Source: Verrucomicrobiota bacterium
Lineage (GTDB): Bacteria > Auribacterota > JABMQX01 > JAFGEW01
Assembly (NCBI GenBank): GCA_016931415.1
Contig: JAFGEW010000096.1
Span: 1-43,414 of the forward strand
Direction of reading: 5' to 3'
DNA: 43,414 nucleotides
The position numbers and the translations under genes are program-made. The first letter of the stretch is position 1. The number at the start of each line of letters is the position of its first letter. Below, in pieces: positions 26,876-34,814 of the stretch. The notes beneath the pieces were generated by a model, which was not told where the DNA came from, made no database searches, and saw only the letters and a program-made list of their open reading frames with translations.

Positions 26876-27805
26876 GTGCCTCCCGTGCGTGTATCCGTCG
26901 TCATCTGCACGCTGAACCGGAGCCAGGCGCTCAAGGCCTGCCTGCGCGCACTCGAGTCGCAGACGGACGTCGAGCCCGGCGACGTTGAGATCGTCATCGT
27001 TGACAACGGCTCGACCGACAACACGCCGACGGTCGCCAACGATTTCCGGCGCGACTCGCGCTTCGACGTACGCTGGCACGTCGAGGACCGGCTCGGACTC
27101 TCGAACGCACGCAACCGGGGCGTGGCCGAGGCACGGGGCGAGATTCTCGTCTTTCTCGATGACGATGCCGTAGCCGTACCCGGGTGGCTGAGCGCCCATC
27201 TGCGCGCGTTCGACGAGACAGACGCCGACTGCGTCGGCGGGCGGATCACGCTCGACTGGGAAGCGCCACGGCCGCATTGGCTGCACCCGGCGCTCGATCC
27301 GTTCTTCGGCTTGCTCGACCTCGGCGCCGAACGCGTCGTGCTCGCCTATCCGCACGCCTACCCGGTCGGCGCCAACGTCGCGTACCGGCGCAAGGTCTTT
27401 GAGAGGATCGGCCTGTTTGATCCTGAACTCGGCGTGCGGCCGGGCCGTGTCGTCGGATCCGAGGAAACCGACATCTGCTACCGCGTCGAGCGCGCGGGCG
27501 GCGTGATCCTCTACGAGCCCCGGGCCACCGTGACCCACTCCGTGCCGGCGGCCAAGTGCGACAAGCGCTGGTTCCGCCGCCGCGCGTACCACGCGGGACG
27601 GACCGCGTGCCTCATCGAGCTGCGTCACGTAGGTCGCACGCGCCTCTTCTGCCGCAACGTCCAGCGACTCCTCTCTCGCGTGCCCGGCGCGTCGGCCACA
27701 CCGCCCTCGGGCAAGCCCCCGTCGTGGGACGCCACGCTGTTCCTCGCGCGCTTCCGCCTCCTCTTCATGCTGGGCTACCTCGCCCAGTTCCTCAGGGGCC
27801 GTTGA
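26876..27805 (+). CDS. Glycosyltransferase family 2
   Basis: A 309-residue GT2. Seen: VSVVICTLNRSQALKACLRAL, IVIVDNGSTDNTP, LGLSNARNRGVAEARGEILVFLDDDAV (DxD), then PVGANVAYRRKVFERIGLFD and GSEETDICYRVERAG, a pattern common to rhamnosyl- and galactofuranosyl-type transferases. It starts at a GTG whose ribosome-binding site (GGAG) lies within the end of the preceding gene, so the two are coupled. It converges on the minus-strand operon across a 209-nt gap holding an inverted-repeat element. Confidence 0.92.
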   Translation: MPPVRVSVVICTLNRSQALKACLRALESQTDVEPGDVEIVIVDNGSTDNTPTVANDFRRDSRFDVRWHVEDRLGLSNARNRGVAEARGEILVFLDDDAVAVPGWLSAHLRAFDETDADCVGGRITLDWEAPRPHWLHPALDPFFGLLDLGAERVVLAYPHAYPVGANVAYRRKVFERIGLFDPELGVRPGRVVGSEETDICYRVERAGGVILYEPRATVTHSVPAAKCDKRWFRRRAYHAGRTACLIELRHVGRTRLFCRNVQRLLSRVPGASATPPSGKPPSWDATLFLARFRLLFMLGYLAQFLRGR

Positions 27806-27860
27806 GCAGCCACGCTCGCGCTCCCCGACGCGCATGTACCTCACCCTTCTGCCCGGGATA

Positions 27861-28008
27861 GGCATTGCCATCGGCTTCAGGCGGTGGTTCGCCGCATTCA
27901 TGCACCGGAGCTGAACAGGCTGAAGCGGCATGCCCAAGAACACGCTCAGGCGCGCCCAACCCGATCGGCTCCACACGCGGACCGCCAACTGAGGCCGACG
28001 GCAATACC
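27861..28008. repeat. 148-bp element with imperfect terminal inverted repeats
   Basis: The left end (27861-27880, GGCATTGCCATCGGCTTCAG) and the inverted right end (27989-28008) match at 17 of 20 positions, and all three differences are transitions. GGCGGT is shared just inside both ends. A third related inverted copy (27918-27934) lies inside. It sits between convergent glycosyltransferase genes and encodes nothing convincing. It may be a decayed MITE/REP-type element or a structured 3' region. Confidence 0.5.
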
Positions 28009-28014
28009 CATGGC

Positions 28015-29148
28015 TCAAGACAAACGTGCGGCTCGCAGAATCACATCGAGCGTCTGCTCCGCGGTGCGACGCCACGAGAAACGGGCAAGGTTGCGGCGGC
28101 CCCGCGCGACGAGATCGCTGGCCAACGCTTGATCGGTAAGCACACGCGCAATGGCGTCGGCTATGGCACGCTCGTCCGTGGGATCGAAGCTCAGTGCGCC
28201 ATCGCCGCACACCTCGGGCAGGCTCGATGCGTTCGAACTCACGACCGGCACCCGCGCCGCCATTGCCTCGAGCACGGGCAGCCCGAACCCCTCGAATAGC
28301 GACGGGAACGCGAACACGCCCGCCTTGCGGTAAAGCACCCAGAGCTCGCGCTCGCTCAGCCAGCCGGTGACGAGCACGCGCGCACCGCGCTGCGACCGGG
28401 CAATCGCCGCGTCGACCTGCTTCATGCCGCGGCCGCGGATGCCGACGATGACGAGCCGCCGCGCCGCCGCGTCCGGCAGCATCGCATGCGCCCTGACAAG
28501 CGCGGGTACGTTCTTGTGCGGCCACGCGTTGGCGACGGTGAGAATGTAGCCCGGCTCGAGTTCGAGTCGTTCGAGCACCGCGCGCTGCTCGGCGTCCGGG
28601 ATCTCAGCGCCCGCCGTCTCATCGGCGGCGAGAGCGACGACGTGCACGCGCTCGGCGGGCACGCGGCAGAACTCGACGATCTCTCTCTTCGAGTACTCGC
28701 TCAACGTGAGCACGGCGTCCGCCCGGCGTGCCGCGCGCGGCACAAGGAGGCGCGTCGCCCACAGCGCCGGCATCGAGAAATCCTCTGGGAAATGCTTGTA
28801 CTGCATGTCGAAGGTCGAGACGACCGACCGGCACCCGAGCCGCAACGGGGCTGTGTAGCCCGGTGACCAGAGCGCGTCGCAGTCGTGGCGCTCGACGAGC
28901 TTCGGCAGCCTGAGTTGCTCATAGAGGATGCGCGTCGGCCGACTCGTCGCCGCAACGTCGCATGCCACCTCGCGCACGTTGGGCCGCTCGACCTCGCCGA
29001 AAGTCGCCGCGTTCTCGCGATTGCAGAACAGGACGTATTCGACGGACGGATCGACACGCACCATCTCGGCCAGCGTCTTGCGCAGGTACGTCTCGCTCCC
29101 GCCCACCTTCGACGGGATCAGGAACAGCGTGTTGATACCGATCCGCAT
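28015..29148 (-). CDS. Glycosyltransferase family 4 (GT-B)
   Basis: A 377-residue retaining glycosyltransferase. The N-terminal Rossmann domain starts MRIGINTLFLIPSKVGGSETYLR, with the acceptor-side GG loop. The C-terminal donor domain has YILTVANAWPHKN, FAFPSLFEGFGLPVLEAMA (the E-x7-E motif) and VVSSNASSLPEVCGDGAL. The ATG at 29148 begins at the conserved first strand; an in-frame extension to 29331 is shadow sequence from the upstream gene. It is the last gene of the minus-strand operon, 10 nt after the preceding GT2. Mannosyl or rhamnosyl transfer is common in this group, but the specificity is unknown. Confidence 0.94.
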   Translation of the reverse strand: MRIGINTLFLIPSKVGGSETYLRKTLAEMVRVDPSVEYVLFCNRENAATFGEVERPNVREVACDVAATSRPTRILYEQLRLPKLVERHDCDALWSPGYTAPLRLGCRSVVSTFDMQYKHFPEDFSMPALWATRLLVPRAARRADAVLTLSEYSKREIVEFCRVPAERVHVVALAADETAGAEIPDAEQRAVLERLELEPGYILTVANAWPHKNVPALVRAHAMLPDAAARRLVIVGIRGRGMKQVDAAIARSQRGARVLVTGWLSERELWVLYRKAGVFAFPSLFEGFGLPVLEAMAARVPVVSSNASSLPEVCGDGALSFDPTDERAIADAIARVLTDQALASDLVARGRRNLARFSWRRTAEQTLDVILRAARLS

Positions 29149-29158
29149 GGCAGCCCCG

Positions 29159-29977
29159 CTAGGCGTCTGTCTTCGGCGGCGCGTGACGCTTCCAGATCCG
29201 GTCCCACATCCCCAGGAGCGTGTAGGCGACGAGGATCCGCACGGTGAACCAGACGTGCAGCCAGTAATACAGTCGATGGCCACGTGAGTACTGCTTCGCC
29301 ACGCGAAGCGACGCACGCTCGGCGCGTGCAAAGAGGTTGCTCGTCTTCGACGCCGGGTGCCACCGGAACGCCGCGAGATACTCGTCGACGATCACCGGCT
29401 CGTAGCGCTGCGCGATCCGCAGCCAATACTCGTAGTCGAACGCCCACTCGAGCGTCTCGTCGAGCAGACCAAGCTCCTCAAAGAGCTCGCGCTTGAGAAA
29501 CACCGCCGGCTGCGAGATGAAATCGCACACGATCAGGTTCTTGCGGCTGTATCGCCGGATCCATGAGTTCTTGTATGCCGTCACGCCGCGCCGCACCTCG
29601 CGGTCGTTCTCGTCGACAATGCGGCACCGCCCGAAGCACCACTTCGCCTCGGGCGCGCGCTCGAACGCGGTGGCCACGCGCTCGAACGCGCCCGCCTCAT
29701 ACACGTCGTCACTATTGAGCCACCCGACGATGTCGCCCGTCGCGCGCCGGAAACCCTTGTTGATCGCGTCCACCTGACCCCGGTCCGGCCCGCTCACCCA
29801 CTTGATCCCATCGCCGTAACGCCGCAACACGTCGAGCGTCCCGTCCGTCGAGCCGCCGTCGATGACCCAGTGCTCGACGTCGAACCCGCCGCCCTGCCCG
29901 AGCACGCTCTCGATCGTGCGCCCGATAAACGCGGCCTGATTGAACGACGGCGTGACGATGGAGAAGCGTGGTATCAC
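29159..29977 (-). CDS. Glycosyltransferase family 2
   Basis: A 272-residue GT2 of the WcaA/TagGH-like type. Seen: FSIVTPSFNQAAFIGRTIESVL, VIDGGSTDGTLDVL, WVSGPDRGQVDAINKGF, IVGWLNSDDVYEAGA (DxD-type SDD) and WAFDYEYWLRIAQRY. It starts at a GTG overlapping the upstream stop as GTGA, which decides against the much longer in-frame reading to 30175. The C-terminus has a hydrophobic, aromatic segment (LYYWLHVWFTVRILVAYTLL) that may sit at the membrane. It is followed closely by the GT4 gene. Confidence 0.93.
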   Translation of the reverse strand: MIPRFSIVTPSFNQAAFIGRTIESVLGQGGGFDVEHWVIDGGSTDGTLDVLRRYGDGIKWVSGPDRGQVDAINKGFRRATGDIVGWLNSDDVYEAGAFERVATAFERAPEAKWCFGRCRIVDENDREVRRGVTAYKNSWIRRYSRKNLIVCDFISQPAVFLKRELFEELGLLDETLEWAFDYEYWLRIAQRYEPVIVDEYLAAFRWHPASKTSNLFARAERASLRVAKQYSRGHRLYYWLHVWFTVRILVAYTLLGMWDRIWKRHAPPKTDA

Positions 29978-32124
29978 CGGCTGACCCCATCGCCAAGTGT
30001 GATGAAGCCGACACGACAGAAGCCCCCAGGCAACTGGTACTCGGCGGACACACGGATGGGCCATGGCACATTCTTCGGCGGGACACACCGCAGGCCCAGC
30101 GAATAGGACCCGTCTGGGACGGCCCGGGGGATGAGAAGCGCGTATTCGACCTCGACACGGTCGCCGGAAAACCATGCGCCGGGCGCAAGCGCCATCTGTC
30201 CCAGATCTGCCGTCGTGCCCACCGGCTCCTCGGCGCCGCGTTCAGCGATCATGACAAGCCGGTTTCCCTCGTCAAACAGCGCGCACTCGACAATGAGTCG
30301 GCTAGACAGCGGCGCGAGGAACTCCCAGGCAGCACGCAGCCGAACTTGGTGACCGCCCATGACCGGCCCAACCGCACGGTCGGCGCCGAGCAGCCGGACA
30401 ACGGATCCAAACTCGACGGAACCCGAGAGAAGATCCGTCACTGGAGGCTCCGTAACCTTCCGTGTCAGCGCGGCCAGTTCGGGCGCGTTCTTCCTCAGCA
30501 GCACGAGCTGGCCGAGCCGCTTCTCGATGCCCCATCGGCCCGACTGGAGCAGCCGGTAGAAGATGGCGGGCGAGTCCGCTTGAGCAAACCCCCAGGTTGC
30601 GTCCGACAACCGCAGATCGAGCAGCAGGTACTCCACCGCGTCGGGCAGCGTGCGCGGACGCTCGGTCGCCACTTTCTCGCGCCCCAGGTAGATGTAGTGG
30701 AATGATGTAAGCACGTGCCGGTTCGTCAGATGATGAAGGAACCGGAACGTGGCCGCGATAGGTACGTCCTTCGGCACCGCATCAAGCATCTCGCGATACT
30801 GTGCCACGTCGTTGGGCCGGTACAGGTGAGTCTGCGCAGGATTGCGCGACTTCATCAGTTCCTCGCCCGATTCAATCGATGGCGCCTTGGCAGGAGCAAC
30901 CTGCGGGCTCCACAAGGCCCATGCAATCCCGCCAAAGAAGAGCATGTACCCAGCAGGCACAAACCAGAACTGCTTGAGGATGCTCACCCGCAAGAGCCGC
31001 CGAAGCCCGAGTACCGATGAGAAGAACAGCACGGGGATGAGCGTGGCCGTGTACTGGAAGTAGATCGTCGGTGGGGACATATGAGCCTTTGTATCGACGA
31101 GCAGATTGAGCGCCAATTGAGGCGCCATGACAAGCAACGCCTCTGGATTCGCCAACGCAAGATAGCCGACCGGCGCAAACACCTTGTGCAGATACATCGG
31201 CTTGTTGATCATTGGGTTGCCCGGATCCTTCGTGAGCGCGACGCCGAACGTCTTGCCCGGGTCGGTGATAGCCGTCTTGATGACCTGCGCGGGTGTCGTG
31301 CCCATCTCGCCGTAGAGCCGGCCGAAAATGTTTGCGCCCTCGTTGAAGTGCGGAATGATGACGTGAACGCAGACGAAGAACCAGACAAGCCCGGCGGCGG
31401 CCGGCGCAACGATCCACGGCCAGCGCCGCCGCGCGATAAGCGCGTAGACGCCGATCATCATCACCGTCAGCCCCACCTCCTCGCGGCACAGCATCGCCAG
31501 CCCCGTGAAGACAAGAAACGGCACGTACCGCTTCGCGCGGAAGAAGTAGAACGCGAACAGCAGCAGCGCCGGCACGAACCCGAGCGCGTGAAACTCGAAC
31601 AGGTTGATGAACCCCACCGCCGGGTAGAGCAGGTACAGGAACGCAAACAGAATGCCCCACAACCCGTTGATTTCCCGTCGAGCAAGTAGGAACAGCGGGA
31701 TCGCGCCCGCGCCGAGCATGATCGACTGCGCGTAGAGCAACGTCAGCGGCGACGGGAACAGCTTGTAGACCGGCGCGAGCGCAAGCAGGATCACCGGCAC
31801 GTGGTCCTTGAAGTAGCACCCGTCGCGGATCTCGGTGAACATGAAGTCGCCGTGCGCCGTGTTCCAGATCGCGTTCGAGAAGATCGCCAAGTCGAAGTCG
31901 CTGTAGTTGAAGTTGTGATACTTGAAGTGCGAAATCGCGCAGAACGCGACGGCGTAGACGACGGCAAGCCCGATGGCAATGTAGAGCCCGTAGCGATTGC
32001 ACCACGCGAGCAGCCCCGGCGCCACCGGCTCAACGTCGGTGCCCGGCTTTCTCGACGAGATCCAACGCCGTGCGCCGCCCTTCATGTGCGACGGCTTCCG
32101 TTTCGTCTGCCTTCGCTTGCCCAC
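29974..32124 (-). CDS. DUF2079 polytopic membrane protein
   Basis: A 716-residue membrane protein. The N-terminus is basic (KRRQTKRKPS) and about ten or more transmembrane helices follow. The DUF2079 signatures are present: YSDFDLAIFSNAIWNTAHGDF, FKDHVPVILLALAPVYKLFP, and FEFHALGFVPALLLFAFYF. The family resembles GT-C glycosyltransferases such as GT39 in topology. The acidic pair in the first outer loop (SDFD) could be catalytic, but no reaction is known. The C-terminal 200 residues form a soluble extracytoplasmic domain. It starts at a GTG with AGGAGG upstream and overlaps the next gene by GTGA. In this operon it may be a lipid-linked sugar transferase. Confidence 0.9.
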   Translation of the reverse strand: MGKRRQTKRKPSHMKGGARRWISSRKPGTDVEPVAPGLLAWCNRYGLYIAIGLAVVYAVAFCAISHFKYHNFNYSDFDLAIFSNAIWNTAHGDFMFTEIRDGCYFKDHVPVILLALAPVYKLFPSPLTLLYAQSIMLGAGAIPLFLLARREINGLWGILFAFLYLLYPAVGFINLFEFHALGFVPALLLFAFYFFRAKRYVPFLVFTGLAMLCREEVGLTVMMIGVYALIARRRWPWIVAPAAAGLVWFFVCVHVIIPHFNEGANIFGRLYGEMGTTPAQVIKTAITDPGKTFGVALTKDPGNPMINKPMYLHKVFAPVGYLALANPEALLVMAPQLALNLLVDTKAHMSPPTIYFQYTATLIPVLFFSSVLGLRRLLRVSILKQFWFVPAGYMLFFGGIAWALWSPQVAPAKAPSIESGEELMKSRNPAQTHLYRPNDVAQYREMLDAVPKDVPIAATFRFLHHLTNRHVLTSFHYIYLGREKVATERPRTLPDAVEYLLLDLRLSDATWGFAQADSPAIFYRLLQSGRWGIEKRLGQLVLLRKNAPELAALTRKVTEPPVTDLLSGSVEFGSVVRLLGADRAVGPVMGGHQVRLRAAWEFLAPLSSRLIVECALFDEGNRLVMIAERGAEEPVGTTADLGQMALAPGAWFSGDRVEVEYALLIPRAVPDGSYSLGLRCVPPKNVPWPIRVSAEYQLPGGFCRVGFITLGDGVSR

Positions 32125-32133
32125 GGCCGCCTC

Positions 32134-32880
32134 CTACGAGCGAAATGACCAGAACCGCCGCCGCGCAAGGAGTCGCAGCGTGTCCGCGATGTTGGCGAGC
32201 ACTCGCATCTTCGAGCCGCCGCGCTTGCGGTCGTAGCGCAGGTGGAACGGCACCTCGGCCGTCCTCGCGCCGGCAGCGCAGAGCTTGAGCAGAATATCGA
32301 GCATCACGACGAAGCCGGCCTGGTCGATGAAGCGCTCGCCATAGATGTCGAAACCCCGTTTGATCGTCTCCCACCGATATGCGCGATAGCCGCACGTGTA
32401 GTCGCGCACACGAAACTCTGGGAACAACGCCCGCATGAGGAGGCTCGCGCCCCACGAGCACGCGCGGCGGAAGGCCGACAGCCCCTTCATGGCCGCGCGC
32501 GCCTCACCGAACCGCGAGGCGATCACAAGGTCGCAGCCGCGGGCGAGCCGCTCGAGCAGTGCCGGCGCCTCGCGCGGATCCATCGTATCGTCCGAATCCA
32601 TCGTAATCACCACGTCGCCGGGCTGCCCGTTGCGCACGCAGTGCGTGAACCCCGTGCGCATCGCCGCGCCGAGGCCCTGATTGGGGTTGTGCACCAGCAC
32701 CTCGAGCGGCACGGGCGGGAGAACGGCGCGCGCGGCCACGGCCGTACCGTCCGTGCTGCCATCATCAACCAGGACGACGCGGTAGTCCCACCCCTGCGCG
32801 GCGGCCACCTCGCGCACCTTGGCCAGCAACGCACCGATCGCGGCAGCCTCGTTGTATGCCGGTAACATGAAGATGATCAT
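32134..32880 (-). CDS. Glycosyltransferase family 2, dolichol-phosphate-mannose-synthase-like
   Basis: A 248-residue GT-A enzyme. Seen: IIFMLPAYNEAAAIGALLAKV, VVLVDDGSTDGTAV, NQGLGAAMRTGFTH, ITMDSDDTMDPREAP (DxD), RVRDYTCGYRAYRWETIKRGF and EVPFHLRYDRKRGGSKM, which closely follow the DPM1/ArnC-like pattern of sugar transfer to polyprenyl phosphate. No membrane anchor is present. It lies 84 nt downstream of wecB, with a perfect TATAAT in that gap, so it may begin a second transcription unit. The DUF2079 gene follows after 9 nt, and a lipid-linked sugar from this enzyme could be its donor. Confidence 0.93.
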   Translation of the reverse strand: MIIFMLPAYNEAAAIGALLAKVREVAAAQGWDYRVVLVDDGSTDGTAVAARAVLPPVPLEVLVHNPNQGLGAAMRTGFTHCVRNGQPGDVVITMDSDDTMDPREAPALLERLARGCDLVIASRFGEARAAMKGLSAFRRACSWGASLLMRALFPEFRVRDYTCGYRAYRWETIKRGFDIYGERFIDQAGFVVMLDILLKLCAAGARTAEVPFHLRYDRKRGGSKMRVLANIADTLRLLARRRFWSFRS

Positions 32881-32933
32881 AGGGCTCGCTTGCGGCTCGG
32901 GTCGCCGCGCATCGTTCGGTCTGTGATCGGCGC

Positions 32934-32939
32934 ATTATA
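32934..32939 (-). promoter_or_regulatory. Possible internal promoter (-10 element)
   Basis: A perfect TATAAT on the minus strand lies in the only sizeable gap of the glycan operon, 53 nt before the GT2 start. No good -35 is found at 16-18 nt spacing, so this is tentative. Confidence 0.35.
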
Positions 32940-32964
32940 CATGCGGCTGCTGTGGACGCGTAGA

Positions 32965-34092
32965 TCAAGCCCGCCCAGGCGCGCCGAGAAATGCGCGGAC
33001 GGCGCGCGCGATTCGGCCGGCGGCGTGGCCGTCGCCGTAAGGATTCGGCGCGCCGGCCATCCGGGCGTAGGCCGCCGCGTCGCCGAGTAGCCGCTCGACG
33101 GCGGCCGTGATGCGCGCCGGATCGGTGCCGACAAGCTCGGTCGCGCCCGCCTCGATCGCCTCGGGCCGCTCGGTCTGGTCGCGCAGCACGAGCACGGGCG
33201 TGTCAAGCGACGGCGCCTCCTCCTGCACACCACCCGAGTCGCTCAGGATAAGGGTCGCACGCTTCATCGCGTGCACGAAGTCGGGATAGCTCAGCGGCCC
33301 GGTCAAATGGACGCGCGGCACGCCTCCGAGCAGCTCGTGCGCCGCGCCGCGCACGTTCGGGTTCGGATGCACGGGGTAGACTATGGCCACGTCGTCGCGC
33401 CCCACGGCGATCGTGCGTAGCGCCTGGAACACGCGCCGCAGCGGCTCGCCGAAACTCTCACGCCGATGCGCGGTGACGAGCAGCACCTTCCGCCCGTCCC
33501 AATCGAGGCCGCGCAGCGTTGCGTCGGAAAACGCGTGCGCCCGGCCCGCCACATCGAGCAGCGCGTCAACCACCGTGTTGCCCGTGACGTGGATCGTCGC
33601 CTCGGCGGCGCCTTCGGTCACGAGATTGGCTTTCGCACGTTCCGTCGGCGCGAAGTGCAGATCGGCCACGACCGAGATGAGCCGGCGATTCACTTCCTCG
33701 GGGAAGGGGTTGTGCTTGTCGCCCGTGCGCAGGCCCGCCTCGACGTGGGCCACGGGGATCTTCAGGTAGTAGGCGGCAAGCGCCGAGAGGAACGCGGTCG
33801 TCGTATCGCCCTGGAGCATAACCAGCGCGGGCGTGATCTCGCCGTAGACGCGCTCAAGCTCGGGCAGCAGGCGGCTTGACAGATCAAACAGCGTCTGGTC
33901 GGGTCGCATCAGGTCGAGATCGAGGTCCGGCTCGAGCCCGAACGCCTCAAGCACCTGGTCGAGCATCTCGCGATGCTGCGCCGTGGCGACGAGCACGGTC
34001 TCGACACCCTCGCGCCGCAGCGCCTTGACCACGGGCGCCAGCTTGATCATCTCGGGCCGCGTGCCGGCCAACACGGCGACGGTCGCACTCAT
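32965..34092 (-). CDS. wecB: UDP-N-acetylglucosamine 2-epimerase (non-hydrolysing)
   Basis: A 375-residue epimerase that interconverts UDP-GlcNAc and UDP-ManNAc, the precursor of enterobacterial-common-antigen-like and capsule sugars. Seen: VLAGTRPEMIKLAPVVKAL at the N-terminus, ATAQHREMLDQVL, VMLQGDTTTAFLSALAAYY, VAHVEAGLRTGD, PFPEEVNRRLI, VTAHRRESFGEPL and LSDSGGVQEEAPSL, with the conserved catalytic Asp, Glu and His residues in these blocks. The ATG at 34092 overlaps the upstream methyltransferase stop as ATGA. The usual partner wecC (UDP-ManNAc dehydrogenase) is absent from the window. Confidence 0.96.
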   Translation of the reverse strand: MSATVAVLAGTRPEMIKLAPVVKALRREGVETVLVATAQHREMLDQVLEAFGLEPDLDLDLMRPDQTLFDLSSRLLPELERVYGEITPALVMLQGDTTTAFLSALAAYYLKIPVAHVEAGLRTGDKHNPFPEEVNRRLISVVADLHFAPTERAKANLVTEGAAEATIHVTGNTVVDALLDVAGRAHAFSDATLRGLDWDGRKVLLVTAHRRESFGEPLRRVFQALRTIAVGRDDVAIVYPVHPNPNVRGAAHELLGGVPRVHLTGPLSYPDFVHAMKRATLILSDSGGVQEEAPSLDTPVLVLRDQTERPEAIEAGATELVGTDPARITAAVERLLGDAAAYARMAGAPNPYGDGHAAGRIARAVRAFLGAPGRA

Positions 34093-34814
34093 TGGGTCGT
34101 CTCCCCTTTCGTGCCGGTGACGATCAACGCATAGCCGAGTACGCGCGCCAGCGGCGCGAGCACCGTCTCGAACACGTCGAACACGCGCCGGATCCAACGC
34201 GGGTAGAGCATGCGGTAGCCGTCGCACGCTGGCGGGAACAGCAACACGGCGCGCGTACGCACGTGCTCCAGGCCGATGCGGCGCGCGAACCGCCGCATGG
34301 CGCGCGCGCTCAGGTGCCGCTCGAAGCCGAACCGCCACCGCCCGCGCCGGATCAGCCACGCCTTGGCCCAGCGATACCACAGGCACGCCGCGTTCGGCAC
34401 CACGGCGAGCACGCGCCCGCCGGGCCGTGTCACGCGGGCCATCGCCCGGAGCGCTTCTTCGAGCTTCTCGTCGTCGAAATGCTCGATCACGCCCGAATTA
34501 TACACAAGGTCGAACGTCCCGGCGTCAAACGGCAGCCGGAACAGGTCGCCCTGCACGAGGTGTAACGTGTCCGGCCGCTCTTTCGCGGCAAGCGCCAGTC
34601 CTTCCTCGGATAGGTCAAGCCCCACGGCCGCCCGCCATCGCCCACCATTGAGCATCCGCTTGAGGATCCCCGCACACCCACAGCCGGCCTCGAGCACGAG
34701 CGCCGCCTCGGGCGCTTGCCGCCTCAGCTCGCGCAGAAACGCCCGCTCGTAGTCGGACACAAACCGCCGCTCGGCCCACACCGCGTCCCAGAGCCGCTCG
34801 TCATCGCGGCTCAT
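34089..34814 (-). CDS. Class I SAM-dependent methyltransferase
   Basis: A 241-residue methyltransferase. Motif I is VLEAGCGCAGILKRM, followed by GLDLSEEGLALA (motif II), VQGDLFRLPFDAGTFDLVYNSGVIEHF (motifs III and IV) and RVTRPGGRVLAVVP (post-motif). The fold is that of the Methyltransf_11/UbiE group, which includes O-methyltransferases acting on glycan or lipid intermediates. The ATG at 34814 overlaps the GT39 stop as ATGA, and the TGA overlaps wecB, so it is tightly coupled on both sides. A sugar or lipid target is suggested only by context. Confidence 0.93.
   Translation of the reverse strand: MSRDDERLWDAVWAERRFVSDYERAFLRELRRQAPEAALVLEAGCGCAGILKRMLNGGRWRAAVGLDLSEEGLALAAKERPDTLHLVQGDLFRLPFDAGTFDLVYNSGVIEHFDDEKLEEALRAMARVTRPGGRVLAVVPNAACLWYRWAKAWLIRRGRWRFGFERHLSARAMRRFARRIGLEHVRTRAVLLFPPACDGYRMLYPRWIRRVFDVFETVLAPLARVLGYALIVTGTKGETTQ

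Noticed and set aside
26795-28525. A 576-residue minus-strand ORF
   Set aside because: It is antisense to two GT2 genes and out of frame with the GT4 gene; it is a shadow.
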